Shown: piece after piece, positions 27,974-39,865 of the stretch | Layout of the letters: every line of letters starts with the position of its first letter | How positions within the stretch are numbered: the stretch's first letter is position 1 | NCBI GenBank assembly: GCA_009760855.2 | Contig: WPIO01000063.1 | Coordinates: forward strand, 2,149,001 to 2,213,000 | Direction: 5' to 3' | Length of the DNA stretch: 64,000 bases | Source of the DNA: Cristatella mucedo | Lineage: Eukaryota; Bryozoa; Phylactolaemata; Cristatellidae | Notes under the pieces: generated by a model | The model's database searches: none | Told to the model about the DNA's origin: nothing | Seen by the model: only the letters and a program-made list of their open reading frames with translations | Program-made: the position numbers and the translations under genes

Positions 27974-30620
27974 CTACTTGACTTCTTTCAAGGTGGCCGT
28001 AGTCCTCACTTGCAGCTGAGCATAGGCCAGTCCGTAGAAATATACCCTCGAGTCGACCACCATGCCCTGTGCGGCATACTCTGCAAAAGCGTTTGAAAAA
28101 TAAGCCGGCTTGTCGTCGGCTGTCCACGCACAGCACGAGCCTCTCTCAGCCACACAGCGTTTGGTGGCCGGTCGCTATGGTACATGCGAGTACTGGCTCA
28201 CACCGGGATGATCAGATCAGATGGAGCAACAAGCGGTTTGGGCACTTATTTTTGACCGACACATGCATGGGTAGGGACAGACACGATTGCTCAATTCTCA
28301 GTCACCCTCGAAGATATACCAGTGGGATTCTGTGCGCTGAATCGTCTGATTGATCTGATCTGATTGATGATCTGGTGATGATCTGATTGATCTGATCTGA
28401 TTCGATTCTGTGAGCTGTCGTATGAAGACCATACAGACGCATTTGAACGATGGATGCAGTCTTGGAGCCACATCCCTCAGTCAGCAATTTTTTGAGAGAG
28501 AGAGAGAGAGAGAGAGAGAGCATAGAGTAAGCCCCTATGACAACAACTGCAGCATGAGAAGCGTATAACAGCGCTGAAGCACAAAACAGCAGCCTACGAC
28601 GGGGAGGGGGTTACAGCTGCGTTAAAACTAGACATTCTTTAGCATCAAGCAACCTAGAAATTGTGCACATAAAAAATGCTTCATCGAACACGAGATATTA
28701 ATATACAAAGGTTAGCTAATTTAATAGTCTTATTTACAGAGCAAGTACTAGTGCCGAAGTGGCTGTCGTCACCATTTGCAGCAAGGAATGAAGAACTCCC
28801 TGCTGCATGATTCGAGCCCACGACCTGAGTGGTTAAGTGCGAGCGCCTTGCCTGTGTGTGCTAAGACATTCAGACGTTGTGCAGCAAAAACTCTTACACT
28901 CAATCCTCAGATACAGCCAATGGTGCAGACATAAGAAGGGATAATATTTGTAGTGTAACGTGGCTTCACCGCTGCGACTGCAGTACGATGTCACGTGACA
29001 CTTGCTTAGTCAGGCCTTCCCCTTCGAATTCTGCCAAGACGATTCATTCATTATTGCTGCACAGCACTTCAGACATACCAAGCAGTTTATAAGCCCAAGT
29101 GAGAGATCTTGATCTAATTCACATACCATTGCCCGACTCAAAGTGACGTTACAGGCCATCAATGACGAAATAACGATTGGGGAATGGTCCCTTGCTTGCT
29201 CTGACCTTCTTGACTAGCCCTAGCCATTGATATCTTGATCAAAACACCCCCAAGAACAGATTACACAGTACCATTAGGTCTGACGGATGTTGCTACCCTG
29301 GCATGGTTAGGATAAGGTCTTACTAGGGCATCTGTGACACAATTTCACCACTCATCTCAGCCAGGCTGTCACGTGTGGGTTTCAGGGTGATCTGATCTAG
29401 GCTCAGTTTCTGCATTACCCAAACGTCACTCTTAGATCGAATAGGCCAGACACAAGCTCAACACTAATTCTACCAGCTTCCATCTATATGCAGATCACAA
29501 ACGAACGAACATATACAAACTCACACCCACATGGACGACATTAGTTTGCACACCGTGATAGCCCAGGAGGTAAGGTGATCGCTCTTAATGACCGAGGTCG
29601 AGGGTTCGAATCCTGAAGTGGGCGATCTCTTTTATTGCCAACTGCAAGCAGTGCGGATAGCCATTAAGGCTCATCTGTCGCTGTTCAAAATAAGGCTGCT
29701 AAATCAGCTAATATTGCAAGATGATTTCATTAGGCATGCCGATGATGCTAACAATACAATTCACGAATTTTTCATGAATTCACGAATATGTCTTGCAAGG
29801 TTCCGAAAAAACGCCACTAAATCTCCACAAGACAATCTTTAACAAGACGTCTCCCCCCCCCCCCGAGTGTCCTTGCCCTGCCTTAGGAAGTAAGCTTCAC
29901 ACCTCCACCCACCGAGAGGAGCTTCGAGCCTTCCTTCCGGTCGAACAGCGGATGCACGATGCACTCGTCGGAGCACTCGATCACCAGGGCTCCCACCACC
30001 GTTCGGCTTGACCGGCTGCAAATATCTGAGCCTCCCTCATGCCCCCCTCCACCATGCAATTGAGCGTCTTCACAGTACAATGAGTTGACAGCCGAGTATT
30101 TCTTGCATTTACAGTCCACATCGGTGAGATAATTTTGATTTGCTTGTCAATGAGTGTGCAATTCTCATGCAAATTTATGCTGCCGAGTTCTGTAGTATTA
30201 TCGAGTCCTGCTGGTGGTGGGGCTGCTTGCCGGTTAGGTAAAGTTAACCATGTAACAACGGCCGGGCACTCCACAGAGCCATCGCCGCACGAGGAACTAC
30301 AGGCAACCTCAAGCCACGGTAACCCCAAGCGTGCTCCAAAAGTGCTGGCTACTGGCCAAAGGGTTGGCGAGATGCATACACACTTGCTAACGAGACCTTA
30401 AGAATTAATCTTTTAGGGAGGTGACCGACCCATTAAGTAATGAAAGACTTTTGAGTGCAACACTGGAACACTTAAAGAGACCGGACTCAATAGTCTGAGC
30501 AGTCTTTCGTCACGTTCAAGGTGGTCGTCTGCCTCATTCAACACACCAGCAAAACTGTCAGCACCACTTCAGGAGAGAAGCTGCTTCAATTCTCCCTCAC
30601 TCACTCACACATATGGCACG

Positions 30621-30669
<49 letters not shown>

Positions 30670-33600
30670 GTGCGTGCCATAATAACTAGTAAATTTTGAG
30701 CTGATCCAATGGCATCATTTATACAGCAGCAGAAGACCTTAACGGTTATCACCACCACTTGCAGTGGACAATATAAGATTGCCCATTGCAGGATTCGAAC
30801 CCATGACCTGGATCGTGAAGAGCGAGCACCTTACCTCCTGGGCGAAGACGGGGGGGGGGGGGGGGGCGCGCGCGTATCCGTGTAGTCATGCAGATGCATA
30901 CAAGCTGTTCAGCGGCACAGCTACCAAGAGCCCTCTACCAGCATAGCAGTGCACTTCAGCACAATCAAGCAGCACCAGATCAAGAAAGCTTACCGTTGAT
31001 AACCGTCATGAATTTATCAACAGGAATCAGCACCACGCGAATGTTTTCGCCGTCTTCGAGAACTGAACACAGAAACGCCAAGTAACATAAACATGCTGAA
31101 GACTTTCACAAACACACGAGTCTCATTAAAAAGTAATAACAAGAGCAGAGCTAGCATTAAAATCAACATTAAACAAGCAAAATTTAGAATGTGCTCGTTG
31201 GCACAATAATAATAATCATAATAACGAAATTTGTATAGCACCCTAAGAGAAAAATAATCTGTCTAGGCATTTTACAGCTCTTGGAAAGAAGCAGGTCAAC
31301 TTCGTTAGTGATAACATACGCAGTGTAAGCACACAATTTGCTGCTGTATTAAAAGCTATGTCACATAGTAAGACAGTGTTAGCTGCTACTGGAGTGATTA
31401 TGATAAGGTGAGCCATGATGGTGCACTAGGTAAGGCGGTTGCTCTTCATGACCCCGGTCCACTGGAGAAGTGACTGTGGCCTAACACTAGCTGATTCAAC
31501 AGCCTCTTTTGTATATCGACAGGAGAGCCTCTACGGCTATCGCCACCGCTTGCAGCAGCAATAAATGATTTCCCACTGCAGGATTCGAACCCACGACCTA
31601 GGCAGCGAGCTCGTGAAAGCAACCGCCTTACCTAGTATGCCATCACGGTCGTGGGTTCAGATCCTTCGGTGGGCGACCCTTTATTGCTACTGCCAGCGGT
31701 GGTGATAGCCTTGAGGGCTCCTCAGCCACTATACAAAATGAGGCTGTTAAATCTGCCAGCATTTTTTACTACTGCTATTTAGCAGAGCATGCCTAGTACA
31801 AGCGATGGGACATGCTACGTATAGTTGACCCACTTCAAACTGATAGGTGCAGTTTTCCCTAAAAAACTGCTTAGGCCAAACGTAAATCTTGGGAACTTTT
31901 ATCAGTGGCTGAGGATCGGCGGCACAACCATTGCGGTAGCATTGCATCAAGCTGAACATTGATGAGCTCTATATATGAGCACACTGCTGGCACAATGCTG
32001 TGTGCACTGAGCCTCCCCCAGCAGTATGTGCGCGGTCCGATCGCTAGGCTTTATACTTGCTCACCATTCAACTCGACAGCAATTACCCAAAAAAGGCTTT
32101 CCAACTTCGAATCCTATAAATACATTAACAGAAGGCCATTTATCGCTCAGTTTTCGACAAGTTTTGGGACTATCCAAGCATCGGTGGCTGCAGGTGGCCA
32201 CATGACTCATCGCTGCCTCGAGGTCGAGCAATGGCTACCGCTGGTTTTCGAGGGTTCAGCCAAAACGGGTGGTCCAATATTTCTACATACGAGTATGTAT
32301 AGGTCAGCAGTCGCAGCTCAGGACGGCACGAAAGACGGGGCAGGCGCCGGGTCGATCGAGGTCTGAAGCACGCGTGGCTCCTTTACGCAAGCCGATCTCG
32401 GCTGCTGTGCCGGGAATCGAGCCTCATGCAAGCACGCATGACTGTGCACTCCCGTGAGTAGTCTACCGACGGTCATTCAAGTAGTCGGTCCAGTAAAATG
32501 CGGTCGCTTGCCAGCTTGGGGAGCTGCGACACGAGTGCGACACAGTGACAGCGCACCGCCAGAAGCTTACTCACATGCAAGCACTGGTTGCCGCTTACCA
32601 GAGCACTTTACGGCACGAGGTCAAAGCACAATGTGGGAAGCACAGCGGCGGCGCACAAGCAAAGCAGCAGACAGCAGGGCGCAACGCTCACACACTGGCC
32701 AAGCAGTCTTACGAGAGCTGAGCAGTTTGCTCCTCAAAGCAAAGAGAAGGCAAGACAGTAGGGCTTTGGACGTGGCAGTCCTTGGCCTTCGAGGACAGCT
32801 AGGAGAGAAAACTCGGTCAAGCATGGGAGTCAAACATGACTGAAAACTGCTCTCTTCTGAAGACCTCAGCAGCAGGAGCAGACAGGTCTATGAGTGCAAC
32901 ACAGCCGACCGGCTTAGAGATGCTCGACCGAGATGCACAAATGGCAACCGATTTGCTCACAGCATCCGCAGCAGCATAGAGCAGGAATGACACTGTGACA
33001 ATATCAAGCTCCGTTGGCACTAGCTAACAATAAAGCAAGCCGAAGTCTGCGTAAGGATGGAGCCTGTGACACTTGGTCACGGGTCAGAGCACTTGCCTTG
33101 CATTGGAGCCAAGTTGTCCACAGAGTCACCGTCAACCTGAGAAAACAGAAATCAAACAGATATGAGAGTCAAAGGAGCTACATTGTGCAGTGGTACTGAA
33201 AAGAAGCGCGTTGAGCATGGAGAAGCTTGGAGTTATCTCTCTCCTCTTGCTGTCCTCCTGTCTCTGTCTCTCTCCATTCTCTCCTGTCTCTGTCTCTCTC
33301 TGTCTCCCTCTCTCTCTCTCTATGTCTCTCTATGTCTGTCTCTCCATTCTCTCCTGTCTCTGTCTCCCTCTCTATGTCTCTCTATGTCTGTCTCTCCATT
33401 CTCTCCTGTCTCAGTCTGTCTGTTCTTCTTCCTCTCTTATTCTTTGCCCACCTTGTTTGTCTCTGCCCATTCCTTTCTCTTCTCTCTTACTACTCCGTAA
33501 TAATAATAATAAATTTGTAAAGCGCCCTCAGAGAACTTGGTCTTTTTCTAGGCACTTTACATATGCTGCAAAGGAATATGTTACAATGGTTAGTGGCAGT

Positions 33601-34335
33601 ATGTTCAAGGACAACTAGCATAACAGGATTAGAGGCGACATGCACAGGGTCAGCATGCAAATATGGCTAGTCGCAGCATGCAAGGTGCCAGCATGCATAA
33701 GCACACGCCAAGGACAAATCACACGGACCTACTAGATGCTGCGATAAATAGATTCGCTTTTAGCTTCTTCTTAACGCAAGTCAGGGGGATAAAGTGACGC
33801 CAGTCAGAAGTGGGTTAAAATATAACTCATTTGTACAGCCTTCATTTTTATAGCACCCTAAAAGAACTTAATCTCTATTCAGGCACTTCACATATGCCAC
33901 AGGGCTCGAGCTCACCCCGGCCAGACCTTGGTCGGGGCGAGCACCTTGACCACAGGGCCAGAGGCACGGTCTCCAAAGAATTTGAGGTGCATATGAGGTG
34001 TAGCTAAACGATTCGATTTAGAAAAGTGGGTGGTACGATGCTTAGCCTGGTGGGGGAGTAAATCTGATGCGTAGGCTGGAGCCAAAGAAGGAATGGACCT
34101 AAAAGTGTGTGACAGAACCTTGAAGTCGATGCGTTGCTTAATATAATTCATTTGTATAGTGCACCAAGAGAACTTACCCTCTATTCAGGCGCTTCACATA
34201 AGCCTCGGGGCTCGAGCCCATGACCTCAGCCTGACCTTGGTCGGGGCGAGCACCTTAACCACCGGACCAAACCAGCTCACTGACTGAGAGCCAACGCAGG
34301 TCGGCATGAATTGTCTGCCCCCTTTCTCTCCTTCT

Positions 34336-34387
<52 letters not shown>

Positions 34388-37300
34388 CTGCCAGTGCAGG
34401 ATCTCCTTCTATGTGAGAGGGTGCTCGGCTTTCACATGCTGGAAACTTTGTGGCCCACATGTTCTCTTGACCACCACCCTCTCGGCTAAAAACCAGAGCT
34501 GCCCACCCTCAGTCATTACAATAGCATGTGACGATCACTCGACACGAAGGCTGCCGTGGACACACGCGTGGACACGGAGACTGCTCGGCGCGCTCTCAGC
34601 CGAGGCTGTGCACGCAGCAGATGAGCGTGCGTTGTCCATCCAGAGGTGGGGTGGGGCGGAGAGTGCAAGGCCGTGAATGGTCGATGTTGCCGACAGCCGA
34701 ATTGCAGCGCGCACGTGCCCACCTCGACTGTGACTACGCGAGCCATGCTGCTGGTGATGCCTGGCTCCATGCTGAGTGGAGGCGAACAGGTGACTGCCTT
34801 GCCACGGTAGCCCGTCTCTTCTTGCAGCTCGCGCACAGCGCACTGCTCGCACGTCTCGCCCATCGAGACGAGACCTGCAACGGAGCAGGCATGAAGGCCG
34901 TCAGCACTCATATGGCCATACGGAAACGAGTGACTGGTGGCCGATCGCACGTGGCGATATAATGAGGCAGCGACAAACAAGCCAGGCTGAGCTGACGGCT
35001 CGAACGGTCAGTTGAGCCTTTGACCCCCACTTCCCGACGTGCGAGTGTGGTCAAGCCAGCTGTCGCAAGAGCGAGCGATCACGTGCGGCGGGCAAGCGTG
35101 AGCCAACACGTCAAATGCACGGCCGTGGCAACACCAGCACCAGCAGCAGCAGCAGATTCCTAAACGCCTAAACGGCACAAGCAGCTGAGCGGCACATCAG
35201 GCGGACAGCACACTTTGAACTCAGAAGATCTGTGCGCTAACCTGCTCCCCCCCCCAGAGAGGCCGCAGATCGCACTCGCGCCATGCCCAGACGCAAAGAT
35301 TTCGGCATTAGCTCTGAGCAGCCCCCCTCGATGACGAGCACTAGCACAATACCTGCTGTCGACTCGTCAGCACTTCGAAGTTCGACAGCACTGCGGCACA
35401 GCCAGATCACGCGCAGAGGTCGCACCGGCAGCTTACCAGCCGGAAACTCGAGGGTGACAGCCTGCAGTGCGGGTCTATACTGACAAGCCATGATGAAGCA
35501 GTCGACCTTGAGCAGCCGTCTCAGCAACGCCACCACGACAACACCTGGCGAAAGGAAAAGAGAAAACCAGATGTGGGCAAACATCCCGGGGTCAGGCGAT
35601 CGAGCGGCTCGACTCGAGAAGCATTTCCGGTGCTGGCTCAAAGGGCAGAACGACGGCATTGCATTGCACGTGCCTCATCCCATCATGCCTCATCCCGAGA
35701 GTCAGCAGACTCGCCTATGGCCGGCTAAGCAACTTCTTCGCAAGGGCTTCCAATGCGATCACCAGCGATAGCAGCAGCCCGCTCAGTGCACAGGTATGAC
35801 GAACTAGGTGATACAGGTGCAGTAGTGCGACCAGATGCGCGCCCAGAAGAGCAAGCTGCAGGCGAGCAGCGCCTGGCAAGCGCGAGCACCGAGCGCACTC
35901 GGCATACAGAGCAAAGTTCTTACACTGACCCACAAGGCCCGCCACGGCTTGGCTCCTTCGTACCTGGCTGAACTGCTGCATCAGTTTCAGCCTGTTCGCG
36001 CCCTCAGGTCCTGTGTGGACAATAAATTAGCTGTCCCATTCCTCCGCTTAAAGACAGTTGGCGACAGAAGCTTTAGCTCTGCAGGTCCTAGACTGTGGAA
36101 CTCGCTTCCACAATTCTTACGCAACGACAACTACTCTCCTACTGCCGACTATGGCACATCTTTTTCAGCGGTCCTGAACTGCTACTGCTATGCTACTCAC
36201 TACCTCAACTGCTCTCCTGACTCTGCTATGCTTCCCACTTTCTCTTTGTTGCGTGAGACGAAGTCTGTTGGGTACCGAATGCGTACCGAAAGCCGCTTAG
36301 GCTGTGAGTGCGCTATACAAAATTCTCCACACCCACATTATCTTTATGACTTTGTGGAGTTACTGACGGAGATACATTACATTATCTGAAGCATCCGGGC
36401 GCACAGCTGCGAGACAAGCCGGCGGGTTCAAAACCGAGCACCTGGCATTACAAAAATGAGACTAGCTAGCGCTCAATAAGCACGCTTCGCGTGCGCAATC
36501 GTGACCATTCGCAGAAGGCATTCGTACCATCGCAAGCGGCTTCGCTACGTGGCGAATGATTCGTCCTGGCGACAGATTCCCAGATCCTGCAAGACAGCCA
36601 AGAGCCGGTCGCGATTCCGATCGCCGTCGCAGTTCTGCTTATAATAATAATAATAATAATAATATTGCACTTGATAAAGCGCCCTCAGAGAACTTAATCT
36701 CTTTCTAGGCGCTTTACATTTGCTGCAAAGTGATACGCAATAGAATAGTAAGTAAAATCATGCTTGAAAAACAAACAAAATGAATAACATGGTTAGGGGT
36801 TACATGCACTGGGTCAGCATGCAAATGTGGTTAGTGGCAGCATGAACAGTGTCAGCACGCATAAGCACATCGAGGACGAATCACAAGGACCCACTAAATG
36901 CTGTCCTAAATAGGTATGTTTTTAAGTTTCTTTTAAATGTGGTCAGGTCAGGGGATGTTCTGATGCAGGTCGGGAGGGAGTTCCAGGCTGTGGGAGCATA
37001 CGAGCTAAATGCACGGTCTCCAAAGGATTTAAGGTTTGTACGAGGTATTTCTAGACTGTTGGATTGCAGCAATGGTGCAGGGGGGGGGCACACGAAGCGC
37101 TGCTCCCGTGCATTGCCACAGCCAACACTGCACAACTGCAGCCAGGCGACCCGGTCGGACGTTTTCCTTGCAAAAAAGCTCGGTTTGGGTTAGAAGAGAG
37201 CTGCAGATGCATGACTCGTCGTGCAAAGTACACGATCGTTGGTTGGCATTAAAGTAAAAAGCCGTAGCTGGGACAAATGAGACAAAATGATGCCTCTGCA

Positions 37301-38608
37301 CACGGGCTCCCTCCATCTGTCTCGATGCAGCCTTGCTCTCTGGTCGCTGAGTAGCTGCCCATTAGGGTGCCTGAGACCCATCAACCTGATAAAAAAAAAG
37401 CTGGCGATCGACCCCTAGTATTCTGGGCTCCTTCACGTTAGAGGTCGGTCGTGACCTCGAATTGTAGGGTGATTCTGGGCTGGGCTGCCCTGCCGGACAC
37501 GGCTAACTTGGCAACACAGTTATGCGAATCGAAGACCTCGGATCAGTAACATTATCAGGAGCTTTCGGTTAATAATAATAATGATATCTTCAGTTTGGCA
37601 GCAGGTCGCATTTCGGTTTGTTTGGCAAAGTTTGGAGGGGGCAGCTACAGGTGCCTGTCCGTCACGGAAAGCGAATTTGTTATGAACCAAAACCAAAATT
37701 AACCGAGAACGGACCGTCATGAAGCTGTAGTGACACTGCAGTCGAAACGGTACCGGGCGAGGGTCCGCGGAAGGGTGCAGTAAAACTGCGACCCGAGCAG
37801 CAGAAAAAAAGAGATGAGAGAGGAAGAAAGTTAAAAAGAGAGAGAGAATGCAATAGCATTCCCCCTGCAAACTGCACGGCTTTCACTGCCGCTGACATCG
37901 AGACGGCTGGTGCGCACTTATGTGCAGCCAGCCGCTGCCTACCTACCTACCAAAGTCGCGCGGGCCCACAGCTCTTTTGTCAATTCGCTAGGCCCCCCCT
38001 CCGGCAGCTCAATTCGTCAAGCACGCTGCTCATCGACGAAGCCATAATCCATAATACTAAATCCCATCGGCGAAGTTGCTGCGCTTCGGACGCTGCCTGA
38101 ACTGATTGGCTGGTCGCGCCGAGGAGCAGCCAATCGCCGTCCATCTTTAAAGCACCGTGCGACAAGCTATACGCGCGACAACCAAGCTTCGCCCTAGAGC
38201 GCAGCTTCGCAGCAGCAGCAAGTGACGGCGGACTGCAATCGCGCGGGGCGACCAGCGCTACCGAACGCGACCGGTGCCAGGCGACTGTGGCCCTACCTCG
38301 ACACGCCGCTGGCATCCCTGTAGGTGGTCGAATGGAGCGACAGCCACTCTCCGGCCGCTATAAGCTGCAGGCGATAGCTGCGCTTGGTCAGAGAGTGGCA
38401 GGGGGGCTGCTGTCGCCTCGAGAAGCGGAGGTGGCACAGCAGCCAGCGAGCATGCCAGCGAGTGCCTGCTAGCAACGACCTGCTTTCTAGTTAAAGCAAA
38501 GCCAGCGCAGACACGCTGTACCTCGTCCTTCTCGGTGACGTACGAACTTTTTCCAGCATCAAAAGACTGGCACTTGTCCGTGTCGTGCTGCTCCACCCGG
38601 ACTGACAT
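27974..38608 (-). CDS. NUDT5: ADP-sugar pyrophosphatase, NUDT5 type, complete, eight coding exons
   Basis: Nudix hydrolase that splits ADP-ribose into AMP and ribose 5-phosphate. Minus-strand exons: 38608-38522, 38364-38297, 36586-36528, 35544-35437, 34874-34723, 33136-33097, 31062-30994 and 28080-27974. Exit phases are 0, 2, 1, 1, 0, 1 and 1, and every junction codon is sensible. Product: 229 residues (human 219). Exon 2 has GEW (Trp36) and exon 3 IWES (Trp54), matching the two substrate-stacking Trp residues of human NUDT5 (28 and 46). Exon 4 gives CQYRP and LEFPAG. Exon 5 completes the Nudix box, residues 108-130: Gly108, Glu114, RELQEETGY at 122-130, a perfect GX5EX7REUXEEXGU. Exon 7 reads LEDGENIRVVLIPVDKF. 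Exon 8 carries GMVVDSRVYFYGLAYAQL, the family C-terminus. Exon 6 ends AAG|gcaagt, a GC donor. The first ATG has A at -3. Confidence 0.95.
28199..28410. repeat. GATC/TGATCTGAT-rich simple repeats
   Basis: Irregular tandem units of gatctgatt/gatgatctg occupy 28338-28402, with a smaller gatcagatcag motif at 28209. They lie in NUDT5 intron 7, near its 3' end. Confidence 0.75.
28494..28520. repeat. Short (GA)n tract
   Basis: About 13 GA units in NUDT5 intron 7. Confidence 0.9.
28711..28866 (-). mobile_element. SINE-A copy, minus, diverged
   Basis: Contains 'gctaatttaatagtcttatt', a 'ccatttgcagcaa' body and 'gattcgagcccacgacctga' as antisense B box. This is the short-head form. Confidence 0.65.
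29558..29706 (+). mobile_element. SINE-A copy, short-head form, plus
   Basis: A box tagcccaggagg at 29559-29570 fits TRGYNNANNNGG. B box ggttcgaatcc at 29603-29613 is perfect. They are 32 bp apart, close to ordinary tRNA spacing. Body and tail (ggctgctaaatcagctaata) follow. Confidence 0.88.
29707..30628. other. NUDT5 intron 7, unassigned
   Basis: Minus-strand open stretches at 30328-29984 and 30020-29880 read like protein in places, but no phase-compatible link to NUDT5 exons exists. The NUDT5 C-terminus is accounted for at 28080-27974. Confidence 0.4.
30629..30666. repeat. (CA)n microsatellite
   Basis: About 19 CA units. They are flanked by the inverted pair ggcacgcacgcgcg / cgcgtgcgtgcc. 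Confidence 0.95.
30707..30842 (-). mobile_element. SINE-A copy, short-head form, minus
   Basis: Body 'accaccacttgcagtgga', antisense B box 'ggattcgaacc', and no long hairpin. A 17-bp G-run follows immediately, at about 30851-30867. Confidence 0.8.
31205..31340 (-). mobile_element. L2-A LINE tail, minus
   Basis: Reverse TTA tail (aataataataatcataataa), then gtatagcaccctaagag and 'aggcattttacagctc'. Diverged. Confidence 0.65.
31408..31758 (+). mobile_element. SINE-A copy, plus, interrupted by a second SINE-A
   Basis: The head lies at 31408-31473 (tggtgcactaggtaaggcgg) and stops just before the B box. It resumes at about 31649 with tcgtgggttcagatcc, body and tail (gaggctgttaaatctgccag). The break falls between the two Pol III boxes. 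Confidence 0.85.
31474..31648 (-). mobile_element. SINE-A copy nested in reverse inside another SINE-A
   Basis: Reverse tail 'ctagctgattcaacagcctc', body, antisense B box 'ggattcgaacc', then the long hairpin 'acgacctaggcagcgagctc' (diverged) and reverse A box. Confidence 0.85.
31759..33096. other. NUDT5 intron 6, no feature recognised
   Basis: Two plus-strand open frames (31959-32366 and 32454-32843) match nothing I know and lie antisense within an intron. Confidence 0.4.
33236..33482. repeat. Pyrimidine-rich (TCTC/TGTC)n block
   Basis: Tandem variants of a unit containing tctctccattctctcctgtc (33270, 33340, 33395) within CT-rich DNA, in NUDT5 intron 5. Confidence 0.85.
33838..33962 (-). 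mobile_element. SINE-B copy, minus, nested in L2-A
   Basis: The tail 'tagcaccctaaaagaactta' then cactattcaggcacttcac-like text resembles the L2-A 3' terminus. The tRNA-like head, ccagaccttggtcggggcg then 'agcaccttgaccacagggcc', follows. Confidence 0.8.
34141..34272 (-). mobile_element. SINE-B copy, minus, nested in the same L2-A
   Basis: Reads ataattcatttgtatagtgc, then accaagagaacttaccctct, then tcaggcgcttcacat as tail. The antisense head is 'ggctcgagcccatgacctca' to 'caccttaaccaccggacc'. It splits the L2-A block gcgttgctt/gactgagagcc. Confidence 0.85.
34339..34386. repeat. (GT)n microsatellite
   Basis: About 24 GT units in NUDT5 intron 5, roughly 330 bp from exon 5. Confidence 0.95.
35900..36387 (+). 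mobile_element. L2-B LINE 3' end, plus
   Basis: Open in the first 470 bp: LTHKARHGLAPSYLAELL, then FLRLKTVGDRSFSSAGPRLW and NSLPQFLRN, the usual C-terminal end of a CR1/L2-group RT protein. Ends with 'gttactgacggagatacatt' and a short TTACA tail. Nearly identical to 48275-48746. It lies in NUDT5 intron 3. Confidence 0.88.
36641..37065 (-). mobile_element. Young 5'-truncated L2-A LINE copy, minus
   Basis: Reverse (TTA)n tail, then 3' UTR and the last codons of the RT ORF (RAFSSYAPTAWNSLPTCIRT on the minus strand). I count two mismatches against 40662-41085. Stops abruptly after tagactgttggatt. In NUDT5 intron 2. Confidence 0.9.
37066..38296. other. Rest of NUDT5 intron 2
   Basis: Unique-looking sequence without assigned features. 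A purine-rich run lies at 37803-37850. Confidence 0.4.
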
Positions 38609-39065
38609 TTTGCAGCAGCAGCAGAACCTGGACAAATGACATCGACGACTGACGACAGTCGCGCCGCAAAGCCGTTACGCTCTGCGAGGAGGTGCAGACG
38701 GTGTAGGTGCGTGCGGTCGGGCCTCAGTGAACAAGCCGATTCGTAGGTTAACCTTGTTTCACAGGCAAGGATGCAATGCACTGCTGCTGAGGCACTTCTG
38801 CCACAATTTTTAAGAGCGTCCTTAGGTTTTACGGTCCGACACTGCCCCCAGTGCCACGTAGACATTATCGATCGCCCGATTATGGCTGGTGTCAACTGAC
38901 AGGCTGGGGAGCATGCAGGCAGCACGACTTCCTCCTGGAAGCTCTGGTCATTCTACACTAGGTCACTACACACTAGGCCATCTGGATGATGTACATGCCG
39001 AATACAACGCCCTGGCTGAACTTCTCTCTCTGCACTACTGCAGATGTACGCTCGATAAAAGCAAC
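38609..39065 (-). promoter_or_regulatory. 5' flank of NUDT5
   Basis: Upstream of the NUDT5 start codon. A gca/gct-repeat (cagcagcagcag) lies just before the ATG. No clear TATA box. A promoter here is inferred from position only. Confidence 0.35.
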
Positions 39066-39310
39066 GGTCGGCGATTCAGCAGCCTCTTTATATATATTTA
39101 TATTCAGCAGCCTCTTTATGTATATATTTACATTCAGCAGCCTCTTTACATATATTTATATTCAGCAGCCTCTCAAAAGAGCGTTGGCAAGCTAACAACC
39201 CACCCCCTTCCGGCTTGTAGCCACTGGGCATTAAAGGATCGCCTGCGATACGACTCGAACCCACGAACTGGGTCGTGAAGTTCGAGTGCCTCACTGCTCG
39301 ACTACGACAC
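39066..39310 (-). mobile_element. SINE-A copy with a repeated 3' end, minus
   Basis: The antisense tail unit 'attcagcagcctctttatat' recurs four times with a period of about 32 bp between 39076 and 39173. The body is shortened to ccactgggcattaaaggatcg, and the head 'cgactcgaacccacgaactg' follows. Confidence 0.8.
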
Positions 39311-39865
39311 AGGGGTGCATACCAAGCAGAGTGGCAAACCAAATCACGCACACGTAGTCAGTCAGCACCCCACGCGTGAGTGAGCCACTTGACAGTGAGT
39401 CTGTGAATGGAGGGACCTCTTGAGGCAACTCCCCTTTGGTTAACCTGGAACTGCTCTGCACTCAATTTCGAATTCACCGAATTTCAACCTCGGATCTTAG
39501 CTGACACTTGGGAGCTTGCCGTAAGTTGTTTGTTGTCTGGCATCCATTACGGCTATGATCGATGGGCGGCTGCTAAAAGCCGCTGGCAGTGAAAGTGAAA
39601 GTCCCCCACTGATCATCTAAATCAAAGAAGAGAGGAGTCCCTCTGTCGTACAGCATCCACGACTCGCACGCATGCGAAACTCCTCTGCCTCAAACAGGAT
39701 AATAGAGTGAGATGCAGCACACCACGATGCCACTCGGCAAATCATGATGACCTAGAACAACAAGCCGGGGCCGTCGTTAGTGCACAAGGTGTACACTAAC
39801 TCACGGCAAGCTTTCTTTCTGCACTTAATTCGACAGCAGATGGCCTTCGGAGTCGTTATGCACTT
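39311..39865. other. Unassigned intergenic stretch
   Basis: No open frame or repeat that I recognise. Confidence 0.35.

Larger units (their letters stand above)
33496..34330 (-). mobile_element. L2-A LINE copy, minus, carrying two nested SINE-B copies
   Basis: Reverse (TTA)n tail at 33498, 3' UTR, then the C-terminal RT region up to the 'gagagccaacgcaggtcggc' block. The 3' UTR and ORF sequence is interrupted at 33838-33962 and 34141-34272. Confidence 0.85.

Noticed and set aside
29877-30021. Minus-strand stretch reading RTVVGALVIECSDECIVHPL with a good acceptor, tested as the NUDT5 last exon
   Set aside because: In the frame required by exon 7 it stops after 11 residues. The true C-terminal exon with NUDT5 similarity is 28080-27974.
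39066-39180. CRISPR-like regular repeats
   Set aside because: Four degenerate AT-rich units in a SINE tail of an animal genome, with no spacer structure.
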